From positions 1 through 10,893 of the forward strand of contig CANRER010000188.1 of NCBI GenBank assembly GCA_947629615.1: a stretch of DNA of 10,893 nucleotides, in the 5' to 3' direction. This document shows positions 1 to 7,576 of this stretch, one piece after another; positions within the stretch are counted from its first letter, which is position 1, and each line of letters opens with the position of its first letter. The notes under the pieces were generated by a model. It was given only the letters and a program-made list of their open reading frames with translations. It made no database searches and was not told the origin of the DNA. A program made the translations under genes and the position numbers. The DNA comes from an uncultured Clostridia bacterium. GTDB taxonomy: Bacteria > Bacillota > Clostridia > UMGS1883.

Positions 1-689
1 TCGAATGAGCATCTTGGCCTCCCCCACCGGCGTCCCCGCCGTTGCGGGCGTCGGATGCAAATCGTCGGCCATCGTCCACAGATCGACGCCCTCGAGCATT
101 TTGGCAACCATTCCGGTATAGCCGCCGATCGGAACGCCCTGATACAGAGCGTTAAAGTAGTTATTGTCAAAGGTCAGCCGCACAGGGAGCCGCTTGATGA
201 TAAAGGCCGGCAGCTCCGCGCAGGGCCTGCCCCACTGCTTTTCGGTGTAGCCCTTGACGAGCTTTTCGTAGATGTCGGCCCCCACGAGGGAAATAGCCTG
301 TTCTTCAAGATTTTTCGGCTCGGTTATGCCGGCGGCCTTTCTTTCGCGGCGGCCTCGTCGGGAGTGACCACTCCCCACATTTTGTTGAAGGTGTACATAT
401 TGAAGGGCAACGAGTAAAGCTCGCCGTGATAGTTGGCCACAGGCGAGTTGGTGAAGCGGTTGAACTCGGCGAAGCGGTTTACATAATCCCACACCTTGCG
501 GTTGTTGGTGTGGAAGATGTGCGCGCCGTACTTGTGCACGTTTATGCCCTCGACCGCCTCGGTGTATACGTTCCCCGCGATGTGCGGCCGCTTGTCAACG
601 ACGAGCGCCGTCCGCCCTGCAGCCTTGGCCCGCTCGGCAAATACCGCGCCGTATAGGCCCGCGCCGACGATAAGGTAGTTGTATTTCAT
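1..689 (-). pseudogene. glf: UDP-galactopyranose mutase, 5' part, frame-disrupted and cut by window edge
   Basis: Glf is a flavoenzyme that converts UDP-galactopyranose to UDP-galactofuranose in the cytoplasm. The first frame (689 down to 324) shows an FAD-binding Rossmann start, VGAGLYGAVFAER at residues 8-20, then DKR (32-34) and the family signature HKYGAHIFHTNN (52-63). It stops after VTPDEAAAKERPPA. From base 339 down to base 1 another frame stays open for 113 codons and carries the next family blocks: ITEPKNLEEQ, GYTEKQWGR, FIIKRLPVR, FDNNYF and YQGVPIGGYT. So the gene is split by a net frame change at about 336-344. Compared with my memory of Glf proteins, about 10-13 bases of the variable linker are missing there. 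Start ATG at 689 has GGAGGG at 695-700. The gene lies 29 bases after wzx. The last third (family about 370 residues) is beyond the left edge. It may be a true pseudogene or an assembly error. Confidence 0.88.
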
Positions 690-718
690 GTTATCCCTCC
701 AGAACCAGCTTTATTTAA

Positions 719-2119
719 TCAGGCCTTTCGGCGAAAATACATATTGAAAAGCCCCAAAACCATATCCCTGTTAAGAATCAAAAACAGTATTCCTGCGGCC
801 GCCTCGGTAAGGATAAGCGCGGGCAAATTTGCGTAATCGACAATGACGATGAATACCGTACAAAGCGCCAGCAGCGAGAAAAAGCTTGCGAAATTTATTT
901 TTATTTTGAAATATTTTTTCGTCTGCACCGACCTGACGATCCATATAAGCAGATTGCCGAACATATTGCCGAGCGCGGCAGCGAAAAGGCCTACGGTATT
1001 GATGAGCAAAAGGCTTATCAATACGTTCGCGACCGCGCCGTAAATTGTTGTTGTGAAGGCGCCGGCGGTCTTTTTGCTGCTGAGATAGCCCGTTCCGTAA
1101 AACGCCGCCAGAGCGTTGAACACGCTCGACAGATACAGTATCCCGACATAATGATACGCGCTTCTGTAGCTCGGCTCCATAAAGAACATGATTATAAACT
1201 TCGACACGGGTATCAGCGCAATCGAGCCGGTGAGCAGAAGCTTTATATAGATATTGAGAATTTTGGTGTAGTAGGCGTCGCGGCCCGCGCTGTCGTATTC
1301 GGTTATGGCTTGCTCCTGCCACGCCTGATAAAAGAATGTCGAAAGCATATTCAAAATCGTCGGGAATTTGAGCGCGATGGCGTAAATGCCGTTGCCGACG
1401 CTGCCGAGAGCCCAATTTATGATGGCCCTGTTCGAGCCCGATACCAGCCACCACGCTATGTTATTCGGCACAATGGGCAGGGAGTATTTGAACAAATCCT
1501 TTGCCAGCGATTTTTGAACCTTGCCCTTTCGGAAATAATTCCCGAACGTTTTTTGCGACGCGAGTATCGCCACGGATGTCAGCATATTGGCGGCAAAAAC
1601 GGAGTAGAGCAGACCTCTCGCCTGCCAGCGCAGGAGAATGACCATGAGAATGTTGCTCAGTATCAGAATGACGGAATAGACTATTCCCTGAACGGCATAG
1701 GTTTTGTTGTTCCTCAGGCCGCGGGTGGTAAACTGCGTCATGGAATACAGGCACTGCGAGTCCGCCACAAGCAAAAATTCCCACAGATAATTGTAGTTTA
1801 TGGCCTTCAGCGCCGCGAAAACGATTACGTCAAACACGGCCATACACGCAAAAGCCAAGACATAGCCGGTTTTGATGGTATCCGCGCGCGAGGACTTGCT
1901 GTCCAACAGCCAACGGTAAATCCCCTCAAAAAGCGCGGCGCACGCCAACGGGGCGAACAGGTTGGTATAGGTGTGTACCAAATCGTAATCGCCCATCTGA
2001 TTTACGGACACGTAGTATGTGTAAAGCGGGACGATTATCAGCATGAGCAGCTTTGCTCCGGCGTTGCCGACTGAAAACAGCAGCGTATTTTTAACCAAGT
2101 TACTTTCTTTATTGGGCAT
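719..2119 (-). CDS. Wzx-like polysaccharide flippase (lipid-linked repeat-unit exporter)
   Basis: This 466-residue integral membrane protein looks like a Wzx/RfbX member of the MOP (multidrug/oligosaccharidyl-lipid/polysaccharide) flippase superfamily. It would move undecaprenyl-diphosphate-linked repeat units across the cytoplasmic membrane. The sequence is a run of about 12-14 hydrophobic segments. It begins with the usual short polar N-terminus followed by NTLLFSVGNAGAKLLMLIIV, and has the typical central block YSLPIVPNNIAWWLVSGSNR. Length fits the family (about 400-500). The start at 2119 lies 4 bases after the stop of the iron-sulfur gene, and its ribosome binding site (AAAGGAAA, 2128-2135) lies in the last codons of that gene, so the two are probably translationally coupled. 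Presence of a polymerase in the same operon supports the Wzx role over a drug exporter. Substrate specificity cannot be read from sequence. Confidence 0.92.
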   Translation of the reverse strand: MPNKESNLVKNTLLFSVGNAGAKLLMLIIVPLYTYYVSVNQMGDYDLVHTYTNLFAPLACAALFEGIYRWLLDSKSSRADTIKTGYVLAFACMAVFDVIVFAALKAINYNYLWEFLLVADSQCLYSMTQFTTRGLRNNKTYAVQGIVYSVILILSNILMVILLRWQARGLLYSVFAANMLTSVAILASQKTFGNYFRKGKVQKSLAKDLFKYSLPIVPNNIAWWLVSGSNRAIINWALGSVGNGIYAIALKFPTILNMLSTFFYQAWQEQAITEYDSAGRDAYYTKILNIYIKLLLTGSIALIPVSKFIIMFFMEPSYRSAYHYVGILYLSSVFNALAAFYGTGYLSSKKTAGAFTTTIYGAVANVLISLLLINTVGLFAAALGNMFGNLLIWIVRSVQTKKYFKIKINFASFFSLLALCTVFIVIVDYANLPALILTEAAAGILFLILNRDMVLGLFNMYFRRKA

Positions 2120-2123
2120 ATAA

Positions 2124-3308
2124 CTAATTTCCTTTTATAAGTTTTTTTACACGGTAATAATTTTTACCCGTTATTTTCTTGATATAGTATTTTATATACA
2201 TCTTGAAGCAATATCTTTTTATCAGACGATCGTAATCGCGATTCTTCATCAGTCCGAAAAAGACGTTTCTTGCCGCCGGCCTACATTCCGGGCATATAAG
2301 AGCCCGGTTATACGGAATTGCTTCGTTCGGAGAGATTTTATCGTAAACCAGACTTTTGTCCAATTCCGCAAGCATGAGTCTTGCTTTGTCGGAATTGACA
2401 AGCATCAGCGAAACTCCGCGCGTAACCTGTTCGCCCGAGACCCTTTCTTCACCGACGCCCCAGAAATCGCCGATGGTAAAATCAGCAATACGTTCTGTTC
2501 CGCAATACAGACATTCATAGCAGGACTCACGCAAAAAGAGATTATTATTAAAGCCGAGCAGGAACGTATCGACAAGCTTGTCGGTAAAAATATATGTTCC
2601 GTCTTCGTATTCAAGCTTCATTCCGATGTCGCTCGGCTTCAGTCCGTCGCACTTTGAACGGAAGCTGTAATTTTTTATTTTCTTTTTGTATTTCCTTTCC
2701 TTTGCGTCTATATACGCGTCAACAACCCTCTTACTGGTCACTCCATGACAAAGGACGTCTGCCGTAATCAGAAATTTGCTGTGGCGCAAACTGCCTATTG
2801 CGGCATATAGGCCTGAAATCTGGCAGGCTGTTCCCGTGAACAGAACGTATCGGTTATCGTTCAGGCAGTCTTTAACCTCGTTGTACGTATTCCGCGTATC
2901 GCTCTGACAGTACTTGCTCAATCTCAGCTTATCCAAATCGTTTATGCTCTCCGCGAAAGCATGAACGACTTTTTTGGTATCTTTATCCTCCGCGGCGCCC
3001 ACAACTATGCCGCCGCGGTCAAGGATATATTCCGCAAGCGCGGTAAAAACACCGCCGGAAGAGCTGCGTTTCAGCACTTCATTATCCTTGTGCCACGCCA
3101 TATAAAATTGAGATTTCCCGCGTTCAAATTCATTTCCGTTCGACGGGCAGATCCGTACGCATTTTTCGCAGTTTATGCATTGGGCTGTATCTACGCGAGG
3201 GAAAGCAAATCCTTCGTCATTTTCTACCATTGATATACAGCGCCTCGGGCAGTCTTGAGCGCAGGCTCCGCAGCCGGTGCATTTGTTGGCGGGGCATATT
3301 TCCTTCAT
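2124..3308 (-). CDS. Iron-sulfur protein, coenzyme F420 hydrogenase/dehydrogenase beta-subunit family
   Basis: This 394-residue soluble protein has an N-terminal pair of [4Fe-4S] ferredoxin motifs: Cys10, 13, 16, 20 and Cys44, 47, 50, 54 (CxxCxxCxxxC twice). The F420 hydrogenase/dehydrogenase beta-subunit N- and C-terminal domains follow. Recognisable blocks are SSSGGVFTAL (82-91), SKY (131-133), FTGTACQISGL (157-167), LCHGV (186-190) and CYECLYCGTERIADFTIGDFWG-type residues at about 263-284, with Cys263, 266 and 269 as possible further cluster ligands. Proteins of this build are common next to polysaccharide pyruvyl transferases in gut Firmicutes and Bacteroidetes. Their reaction in glycan synthesis is, as far as I know, not established, so the F420 name should be read as family only. 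Its ATG overlaps the pyruvyl transferase stop (ATGA, 3305-3308), with AAGGGAG at 3316-3322. A redox step on a sugar or on the pyruvyl donor is conceivable but unproven. Confidence 0.9.
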   Translation of the reverse strand: MKEICPANKCTGCGACAQDCPRRCISMVENDEGFAFPRVDTAQCINCEKCVRICPSNGNEFERGKSQFYMAWHKDNEVLKRSSSGGVFTALAEYILDRGGIVVGAAEDKDTKKVVHAFAESINDLDKLRLSKYCQSDTRNTYNEVKDCLNDNRYVLFTGTACQISGLYAAIGSLRHSKFLITADVLCHGVTSKRVVDAYIDAKERKYKKKIKNYSFRSKCDGLKPSDIGMKLEYEDGTYIFTDKLVDTFLLGFNNNLFLRESCYECLYCGTERIADFTIGDFWGVGEERVSGEQVTRGVSLMLVNSDKARLMLAELDKSLVYDKISPNEAIPYNRALICPECRPAARNVFFGLMKNRDYDRLIKRYCFKMYIKYYIKKITGKNYYRVKKLIKGN

Positions 3309-4429
3309 AGCAGAGCTCCCTTCAGATAATCCAAGCTGTGCGCCCGCAGCGCGGCAAGCTTTTTCTCCACCTCGCCGCGGTCGATGGGGGCGAAGGTCTT
3401 TTCGGCGATAAGGCGGGGGTCGTATAAAATTCGTTCCTCAAGACCCAGATGCTCCAAAATATCCGTTTTGCGGAATTCCGAGCCGCCGGGCTTGCAAAGC
3501 GAGTAAAAATCCTTGCCGAAATTCACGGAGAGCGCTGTGCCGTGGTACGAGTCCGTCACCACTGCCTTGGCCCTGCTCAGCGCGGACAAAAGCTCGACAG
3601 GCCCGTATTCGGGGTGATTTTCCGTTATGGAGTCGGCCGCGGGATACCATGCGAACGGCGTTACGAGAACCAGCTTGCAGCGCAGCCTCTCCGCAAGGGC
3701 CTTTACGGAGCTTACAGCCCTCGATACGCCCTTTATCCCGCTTAGAGAATAATACAGGACATACGGATCGTCCGCCTCGCCGGGCAGGGCAAAACGCTCT
3801 TTCCATTGCTCCTTCGTCAGAAGGAACGTCGGGTCGAGCGTGTTTTCGACCGGGCGGCCGAGAAGCCCTTCCATGCGCTCCGCGCTCGACCGCTCCCGCA
3901 TTGCGATATAGTCGAACCGCTCTATGTCGGGGAGTATGCGTTTCAATTCGTCGTCCGTCATATTCGCCACGGAGGAAGCGTACGACACCTTTTTCCCTTC
4001 AAAGCCCCTAAGCAGATACGGCTCCATGTATTTCCATTCGTTTTTCTCAAGCTCGCACGAATGCTTGTTCCAGATCTGGTCGCTGCCGCTTATGGCAGTA
4101 TCGTACCCGCTCCATATTTCGGCGGCCTTTTCCGGCTCTGAAAATTCGGCCGAAAGATTAAAACGCTCCGAAAAGAAGCTCTCGAACCGCTGCCGGCGTT
4201 CCGTTCGCTTCGCGTGCACGGGCAGCATCATAAGATCCTTGACCGACGAGCCGACCCCGTATTTGAGCGGCCTGTACATGGAATAGAACCGCCGCTGCTC
4301 GTCCATTCTGTAATTTATTATTTCCGCGTCGAAGCCCAGAGCCTCAACCGTCTTTTGCGTCGCATACGCCTGCAGAGCAGAGCCGTAGTTGTACGCGGAA
4401 TGGTAGGTTATGATGCCGACCTTACTCAT
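3305..4429 (-). CDS. Polysaccharide pyruvyl transferase family protein (CsaB/WcaK-like)
   Basis: This 374-residue protein matches the polysaccharide pyruvyl transferase family (PF04230), whose members move an enolpyruvyl group from phosphoenolpyruvate to a sugar to make a pyruvate ketal, giving the glycan a negative charge. Visible family blocks are ITYHSAYNYGSALQAYA at the N-terminus (7-23), the GSDQIWN signature (115-121), LDPTFLL (198-204) and VTDSYHGTALSVNFGKDF (291-308), whose histidine lies in the conserved C-terminal donor-site region. Length is normal. Start ATG at 4429 has a good GGAGGAA at 4435-4441. The gene follows the polymerase by 48 bases and overlaps the iron-sulfur gene by four. 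Many family members in gut bacteria have only been annotated by homology and some may have other transferase activities, so pyruvylation is the best guess and not certain. Confidence 0.9.
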   Translation of the reverse strand: MSKVGIITYHSAYNYGSALQAYATQKTVEALGFDAEIINYRMDEQRRFYSMYRPLKYGVGSSVKDLMMLPVHAKRTERRQRFESFFSERFNLSAEFSEPEKAAEIWSGYDTAISGSDQIWNKHSCELEKNEWKYMEPYLLRGFEGKKVSYASSVANMTDDELKRILPDIERFDYIAMRERSSAERMEGLLGRPVENTLDPTFLLTKEQWKERFALPGEADDPYVLYYSLSGIKGVSRAVSSVKALAERLRCKLVLVTPFAWYPAADSITENHPEYGPVELLSALSRAKAVVTDSYHGTALSVNFGKDFYSLCKPGGSEFRKTDILEHLGLEERILYDPRLIAEKTFAPIDRGEVEKKLAALRAHSLDYLKGALL

Positions 4430-4477
4430 AAGCCTTCCTCCGACTGTTTATTTCAACATCTAAAGCTTTTATATCTT

Positions 4478-5716
4478 TTATGATAATTTCCCCCATTGCT
4501 TTATACGCCTTGCCGAAAATGACTTCCCTTTCAGGACTTCGCTCCAACAAATGGCAATAATCATGGTGGTAAGCATCTTTGTATGAATTACAATAGCTGC
4601 AATAAGAACAACGGATATAATAACAAAGCCCATTCTGTCCCGTAAGTTCTTTTCGAGTATATAACGTTTTATGGCTGCGACAAACGGCGCCACATACCAT
4701 ATTCCCAATACAATTCCTCCAAATGCAAGAATACCGCCCAAGCCCGTACTTAAACCGGCATTTTCCCGCATTACCAATCTGTATTTATCCAATCCGCTAA
4801 TATTCTCATAGCCTATTCCGAAAATCGGATTGTGTAAAAAGCATTTTAACGAAGCCAAAATATCATCGGCATGCACATTTATGGAAACCGCGTTATTATA
4901 TAGCTTGTCATTGAAAACATTTATTACAAACAATACGGCGATTACAGATGCAATCGGAACAAGCAAATATTTTGACAGGCTCTTCCTCTTTGTGCTGTGA
5001 TACACTTTCATCAGCGCGATAACGCTGAATATAATATACGCGAATGTGGTAAATGTGGTAAATATCGTTATTGTATAAACGACGATAAAACCCTTGCGTA
5101 GCTTCTTTTTGTGCAAAAACAGTTCGTAGTACAGCGACAGAAGCAACGGGTACGCAAACATCAACCCTTCCGAAAATATAGCCGTATTGCGATAGCCGGA
5201 ATAAAAAAACGAAGTTACCGGCTGTACCTCATAGTAAAGATTATAGAAGTTGTTTACATAGTGAACTCCTCCCCAGCCGAGCAAAAGCTCCCCGGAAGGT
5301 TCAATAACATGAAAGGTTGACGCAAAAAGGAAAAAGAATAAGCTGACGCACGATATGCAGAAAATAATGTTTGAGAGGATTTCCAAATACTGTTCTATCG
5401 AGGTATTGGATACAAGCAGATAAAATAGTACAAACGCAATTATATAATTGACAAAAAACGCCAAGTTGGCAAAGCCTTTGCCGAATATTGTCAATACTGC
5501 CATAGTGAATAAATAGGCGACCAAAACTATAAAATTGCTCTTTTTTAGCTTTAGGCAATTATTCATAAGCACTAAGGCGCTTAAGCAAATCAGAGCGTAT
5601 AAGGTAAAGCGCAGGTTCAGTTGTTTCTCGTTTGCATCAAGAACCATGCAGGTGTTGCATTGCATAATCATAAAAAACACGCAAATATATCCAACAATTT
5701 TTTTCAAAATGTTCAT
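4478..5716 (-). CDS. Wzy-like O-antigen/capsule repeat-unit polymerase
   Basis: The product is a very hydrophobic protein of about 412 residues with roughly ten or more membrane segments and little sequence conservation, as expected for Wzy polymerases that join repeat units on the outer face of the membrane. Supporting details are a large loop in mid-protein containing RNTAIFSEGLMFAYPLL, which resembles the RxxGIFxEP-type motif of Wzy proteins, and a C-terminal stretch FLHNPIFGIGYENI followed by STGLGGILAFGGIVLG, which resembles the usual GxGxxN...S...G block of the O-antigen ligase/polymerase clan. I place the start at the ATG at 5716, with AGGGTG at 5726-5731. An in-frame GTG at 5728 would add four residues but falls on that ribosome binding site. 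The gene is visibly AT-richer than its neighbours: 17 of 60 bases are G or C in 5401-5460, against 36 of 60 in 3781-3840. Confidence 0.85.
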   Translation of the reverse strand: MNILKKIVGYICVFFMIMQCNTCMVLDANEKQLNLRFTLYALICLSALVLMNNCLKLKKSNFIVLVAYLFTMAVLTIFGKGFANLAFFVNYIIAFVLFYLLVSNTSIEQYLEILSNIIFCISCVSLFFFLFASTFHVIEPSGELLLGWGGVHYVNNFYNLYYEVQPVTSFFYSGYRNTAIFSEGLMFAYPLLLSLYYELFLHKKKLRKGFIVVYTITIFTTFTTFAYIIFSVIALMKVYHSTKRKSLSKYLLVPIASVIAVLFVINVFNDKLYNNAVSINVHADDILASLKCFLHNPIFGIGYENISGLDKYRLVMRENAGLSTGLGGILAFGGIVLGIWYVAPFVAAIKRYILEKNLRDRMGFVIISVVLIAAIVIHTKMLTTMIIAICWSEVLKGKSFSARRIKQWGKLS

Positions 5717-5737
5717 TTTGTCATACACCCTAAAACA

Positions 5738-6556
5738 TTATTTTACTAAAGCTTTTCGGCGGCCTCTTAATTTGAAAACCACGTCCTTGCTTTTCTGGTA
5801 CAGCCCGATAAATTTCGTCAGCTCTTCAAAATAAAATCCAAATCCGTGCGCGGCCTCCGTGTTGACCACTCTGAACGTTTTGACCTTAAGGCGGTTCTTC
5901 GCCGTCCACACACCCAGAAGACGCTCCGAAATATAGCCGTATATGCGGGCTTCCGCCTTGGAATACCCTGTGAGGTCGGCATTTTGCTCCACATAAAATA
6001 AAATCGGGAACAGCCATTCGCAGTATTTGTCGAAAATTTCCTTTTTGGCTATCATCATATTCGCCATGTAATTTCCCGAGGCGTTTTCAAATTCGCTTTC
6101 GTAAAACGGCAGATAATCGGGTGCGAGCCGCTCTATCGCTTCTTTTACGAGCCTAAGGTCCTTTTCGCGGCCGCAGTCGAGATACGCGGCGTAAGCGCCC
6201 CTGTAGCAGTATTCCTTTCGCGAAGCGATAACGTCGTAGCGTTTGACGCAGCTTTCTATATCCTTTTCCTTCAGAAAATATCGGCTGTCAACGCTCAGCG
6301 CCGCTTTGGTAAAATACCTTCTGTAATGACACAGGCCCACCACATCGGAATTTTTGTCGTTTTTCCATATCCAATACAGCGCCGTCAGTTCACAAAAGTT
6401 AGGGTTTTTATCGGAAATATTGTCCCCCGTGTTGTCGGCGTCCGAAGCCTCTTCGGCCTCGGCGTATGCGCCCATTCGGATAAGGCTGTAGCATTTGTCC
6501 AATTTTAATTTGTCGGCGTCAAAGGGCTTGTGCGCGGCCGTATATATTTTAATCAT
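5738..6556 (-). CDS. DUF4422 domain protein, putative glycosyltransferase
   Basis: This 272-residue soluble protein matches the DUF4422 family, found almost only in polysaccharide loci and generally regarded as glycosyltransferases. Seen in the sequence are the opening IKIYTAAHKP (2-11), NFCELTALYWIWKN (53-66), the signature VGLCHYRRYF (73-82), a block around residues 162-190 containing NYMANMMIAKKEIFDKYCEW, and a later ARIYGYISERLLGVW. The asparagine/glutamate and the histidine-tyrosine-arginine-arginine block are the most conserved family residues. The start at 6556 has AGGAGA at 6562-6567. The gene sits 30 bases after the GT2 gene and about 21 before wzy. From memory, some pneumococcal capsule members (WciB type) have been proposed as galactofuranosyl transferases. 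That would fit the glf gene in this operon, but acceptor and donor are inference. Confidence 0.87.
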   Translation of the reverse strand: MIKIYTAAHKPFDADKLKLDKCYSLIRMGAYAEAEEASDADNTGDNISDKNPNFCELTALYWIWKNDKNSDVVGLCHYRRYFTKAALSVDSRYFLKEKDIESCVKRYDVIASRKEYCYRGAYAAYLDCGREKDLRLVKEAIERLAPDYLPFYESEFENASGNYMANMMIAKKEIFDKYCEWLFPILFYVEQNADLTGYSKAEARIYGYISERLLGVWTAKNRLKVKTFRVVNTEAAHGFGFYFEELTKFIGLYQKSKDVVFKLRGRRKALVK

Positions 6557-6586
6557 GGCTTTCTCCTGCGGTAAAGGGAAGGCTCC

Positions 6587-7561
6587 CTATATTTTATCCT
6601 TCATTTTTTTTATCACAAAATCAAAGGGTGCGAACGGTAGGTGCGCCAGCAAAAAAACCATTCTGTTTTTTGGCCGCACATTTTTGTCAAGGACAATTCC
6701 TTTGCTGTACCGCTTAATCTTTTCGTACATACCGCGCCGAAGCTCTGTATACTTATCCTCCGCGCCTTTCGGGTACATCTCCCGCATCAGATGCGCCGCC
6801 ACGCTGACCACCCTTGAGGCCGCCGCGTCGATACACTCCGGCGCTTCCGTCTTGACGGTCGTGTATATTTCTTCCGCAAATTCAAGATAATCGTTCTTGC
6901 GGGGATTGTATTCGGAGTTAGAAATACTATCGTTTCTCTGAACATAGTAGTACACCGATATATTTTCATACGCCACTTTATCAGCCTTTAGCAACAACTT
7001 ATACGTAGTTCCCATATCCTCGAACAGCTTTCCCTCGGGGAAGCGCACTCCGTCCGCGAAAAGCTCTCTTTTATAGAGCTTCCCCCATGCGGATGTGTCG
7101 TAATAGTTTTGGTAAAGCATGGTCTTTAACGCTTCGTGCGACGTCATTTCCAATTTTCCGCGCAATTTTGACTTGCAGCGTTTCACCTTATCCCCGTACA
7201 CATAGCTGAATTCGCATATGCTTATATCCGCCCCGCCCTCGATCAGCCCGTACAAGGTTTCCACATATGTGTCGTCCACATAATCGTCGCCGTCGATAAA
7301 TGTAATATATTCTCCGCTCGCGGCTTCGATACCGCTGTTCCTCGCGGCGGACAGTCCGCCGTTAGCCCTGTGCAGCACCCTGACGCGGCTGTCCGCGCGG
7401 GCATATTCGTCGCAAATTTCACCGCTGCGGTCCTTGCTCCCGTCGTCAACGACAATTATTTCCAAATTCGAATAGGTTTGGCCCAGCGCCGATTTCAGGC
7501 AATCGTCTACGTAATTTTCTATATTATAAACCGGTATTATCACAGAAACCAACTTCCGCAT
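6587..7561 (-). CDS. Family 2 glycosyltransferase (GT-A fold)
   Basis: This 324-residue protein is a standard GT2 inverting glycosyltransferase that would add one sugar of the repeat unit from a nucleotide-sugar donor on the cytoplasmic membrane face. Residues 4-100 show the whole GT-A domain: VSVIIPVYN (5-13), the nucleotide-binding VVDDGSKD (37-44), NGGLSAARNSGI (67-78) and the metal-binding FIDGDDYV (88-95), where Asp90/Asp92 give the DxD motif. The catalytic-base region is FEDMGT (180-185, ED at 181-182). The C-terminal part (about 200-324) is variable and ends with a basic, hydrophobic tail, FDFVIKKMKDKI, that could help membrane contact. Start ATG at 7561 is supported by GGAGG at 7570-7574, just after the phosphoribosyltransferase stop. 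The sugar transferred cannot be predicted. Confidence 0.94.
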   Translation of the reverse strand: MRKLVSVIIPVYNIENYVDDCLKSALGQTYSNLEIIVVDDGSKDRSGEICDEYARADSRVRVLHRANGGLSAARNSGIEAASGEYITFIDGDDYVDDTYVETLYGLIEGGADISICEFSYVYGDKVKRCKSKLRGKLEMTSHEALKTMLYQNYYDTSAWGKLYKRELFADGVRFPEGKLFEDMGTTYKLLLKADKVAYENISVYYYVQRNDSISNSEYNPRKNDYLEFAEEIYTTVKTEAPECIDAAASRVVSVAAHLMREMYPKGAEDKYTELRRGMYEKIKRYSKGIVLDKNVRPKNRMVFLLAHLPFAPFDFVIKKMKDKI

Positions 7562-7576
7562 CAGACATTCCTCCGA

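Noticed and set aside
1..80. A second frame break in glf near the left edge
   Set aside because: The last visible residues (GVDLW through EAKMLIR) are divergent, but the AK-L-I-R end aligns plausibly with the AxRIIYTG strand of Glf and the frame has no stop, so variation is enough to explain it.
336..345. Programmed -1 ribosomal frameshift in glf
   Set aside because: The codons AAA GAA AGG do not form a usual X XXY YYZ slippery heptamer, I found no obvious stimulatory hairpin or internal Shine-Dalgarno, and several linker residues also seem to be missing, which fits a deletion or an assembly error better.
1151..2074. Plus-strand open frame of about 307 codons opposite the flippase gene
   Set aside because: It is fully antisense to a clear membrane flippase, its translation is rich in Arg/Gln/His with no domain pattern, and no ribosome binding site is evident. 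It is a shadow of the GC-biased codon positions of the real gene.
4422..4700. Minus-strand open frame overlapping the end of the polymerase and the start of the pyruvyl transferase
   Set aside because: Most of it is an alternate frame of the polymerase C-terminus with unusual Cys/Tyr/His runs. No family pattern was seen, and the adjacent genes explain the region.
5717..5728. GTG at 5728 as the polymerase start
   Set aside because: It overlaps the likely ribosome binding site AGGGTG and has no other site upstream at a suitable distance. The ATG at 5716 is better placed.
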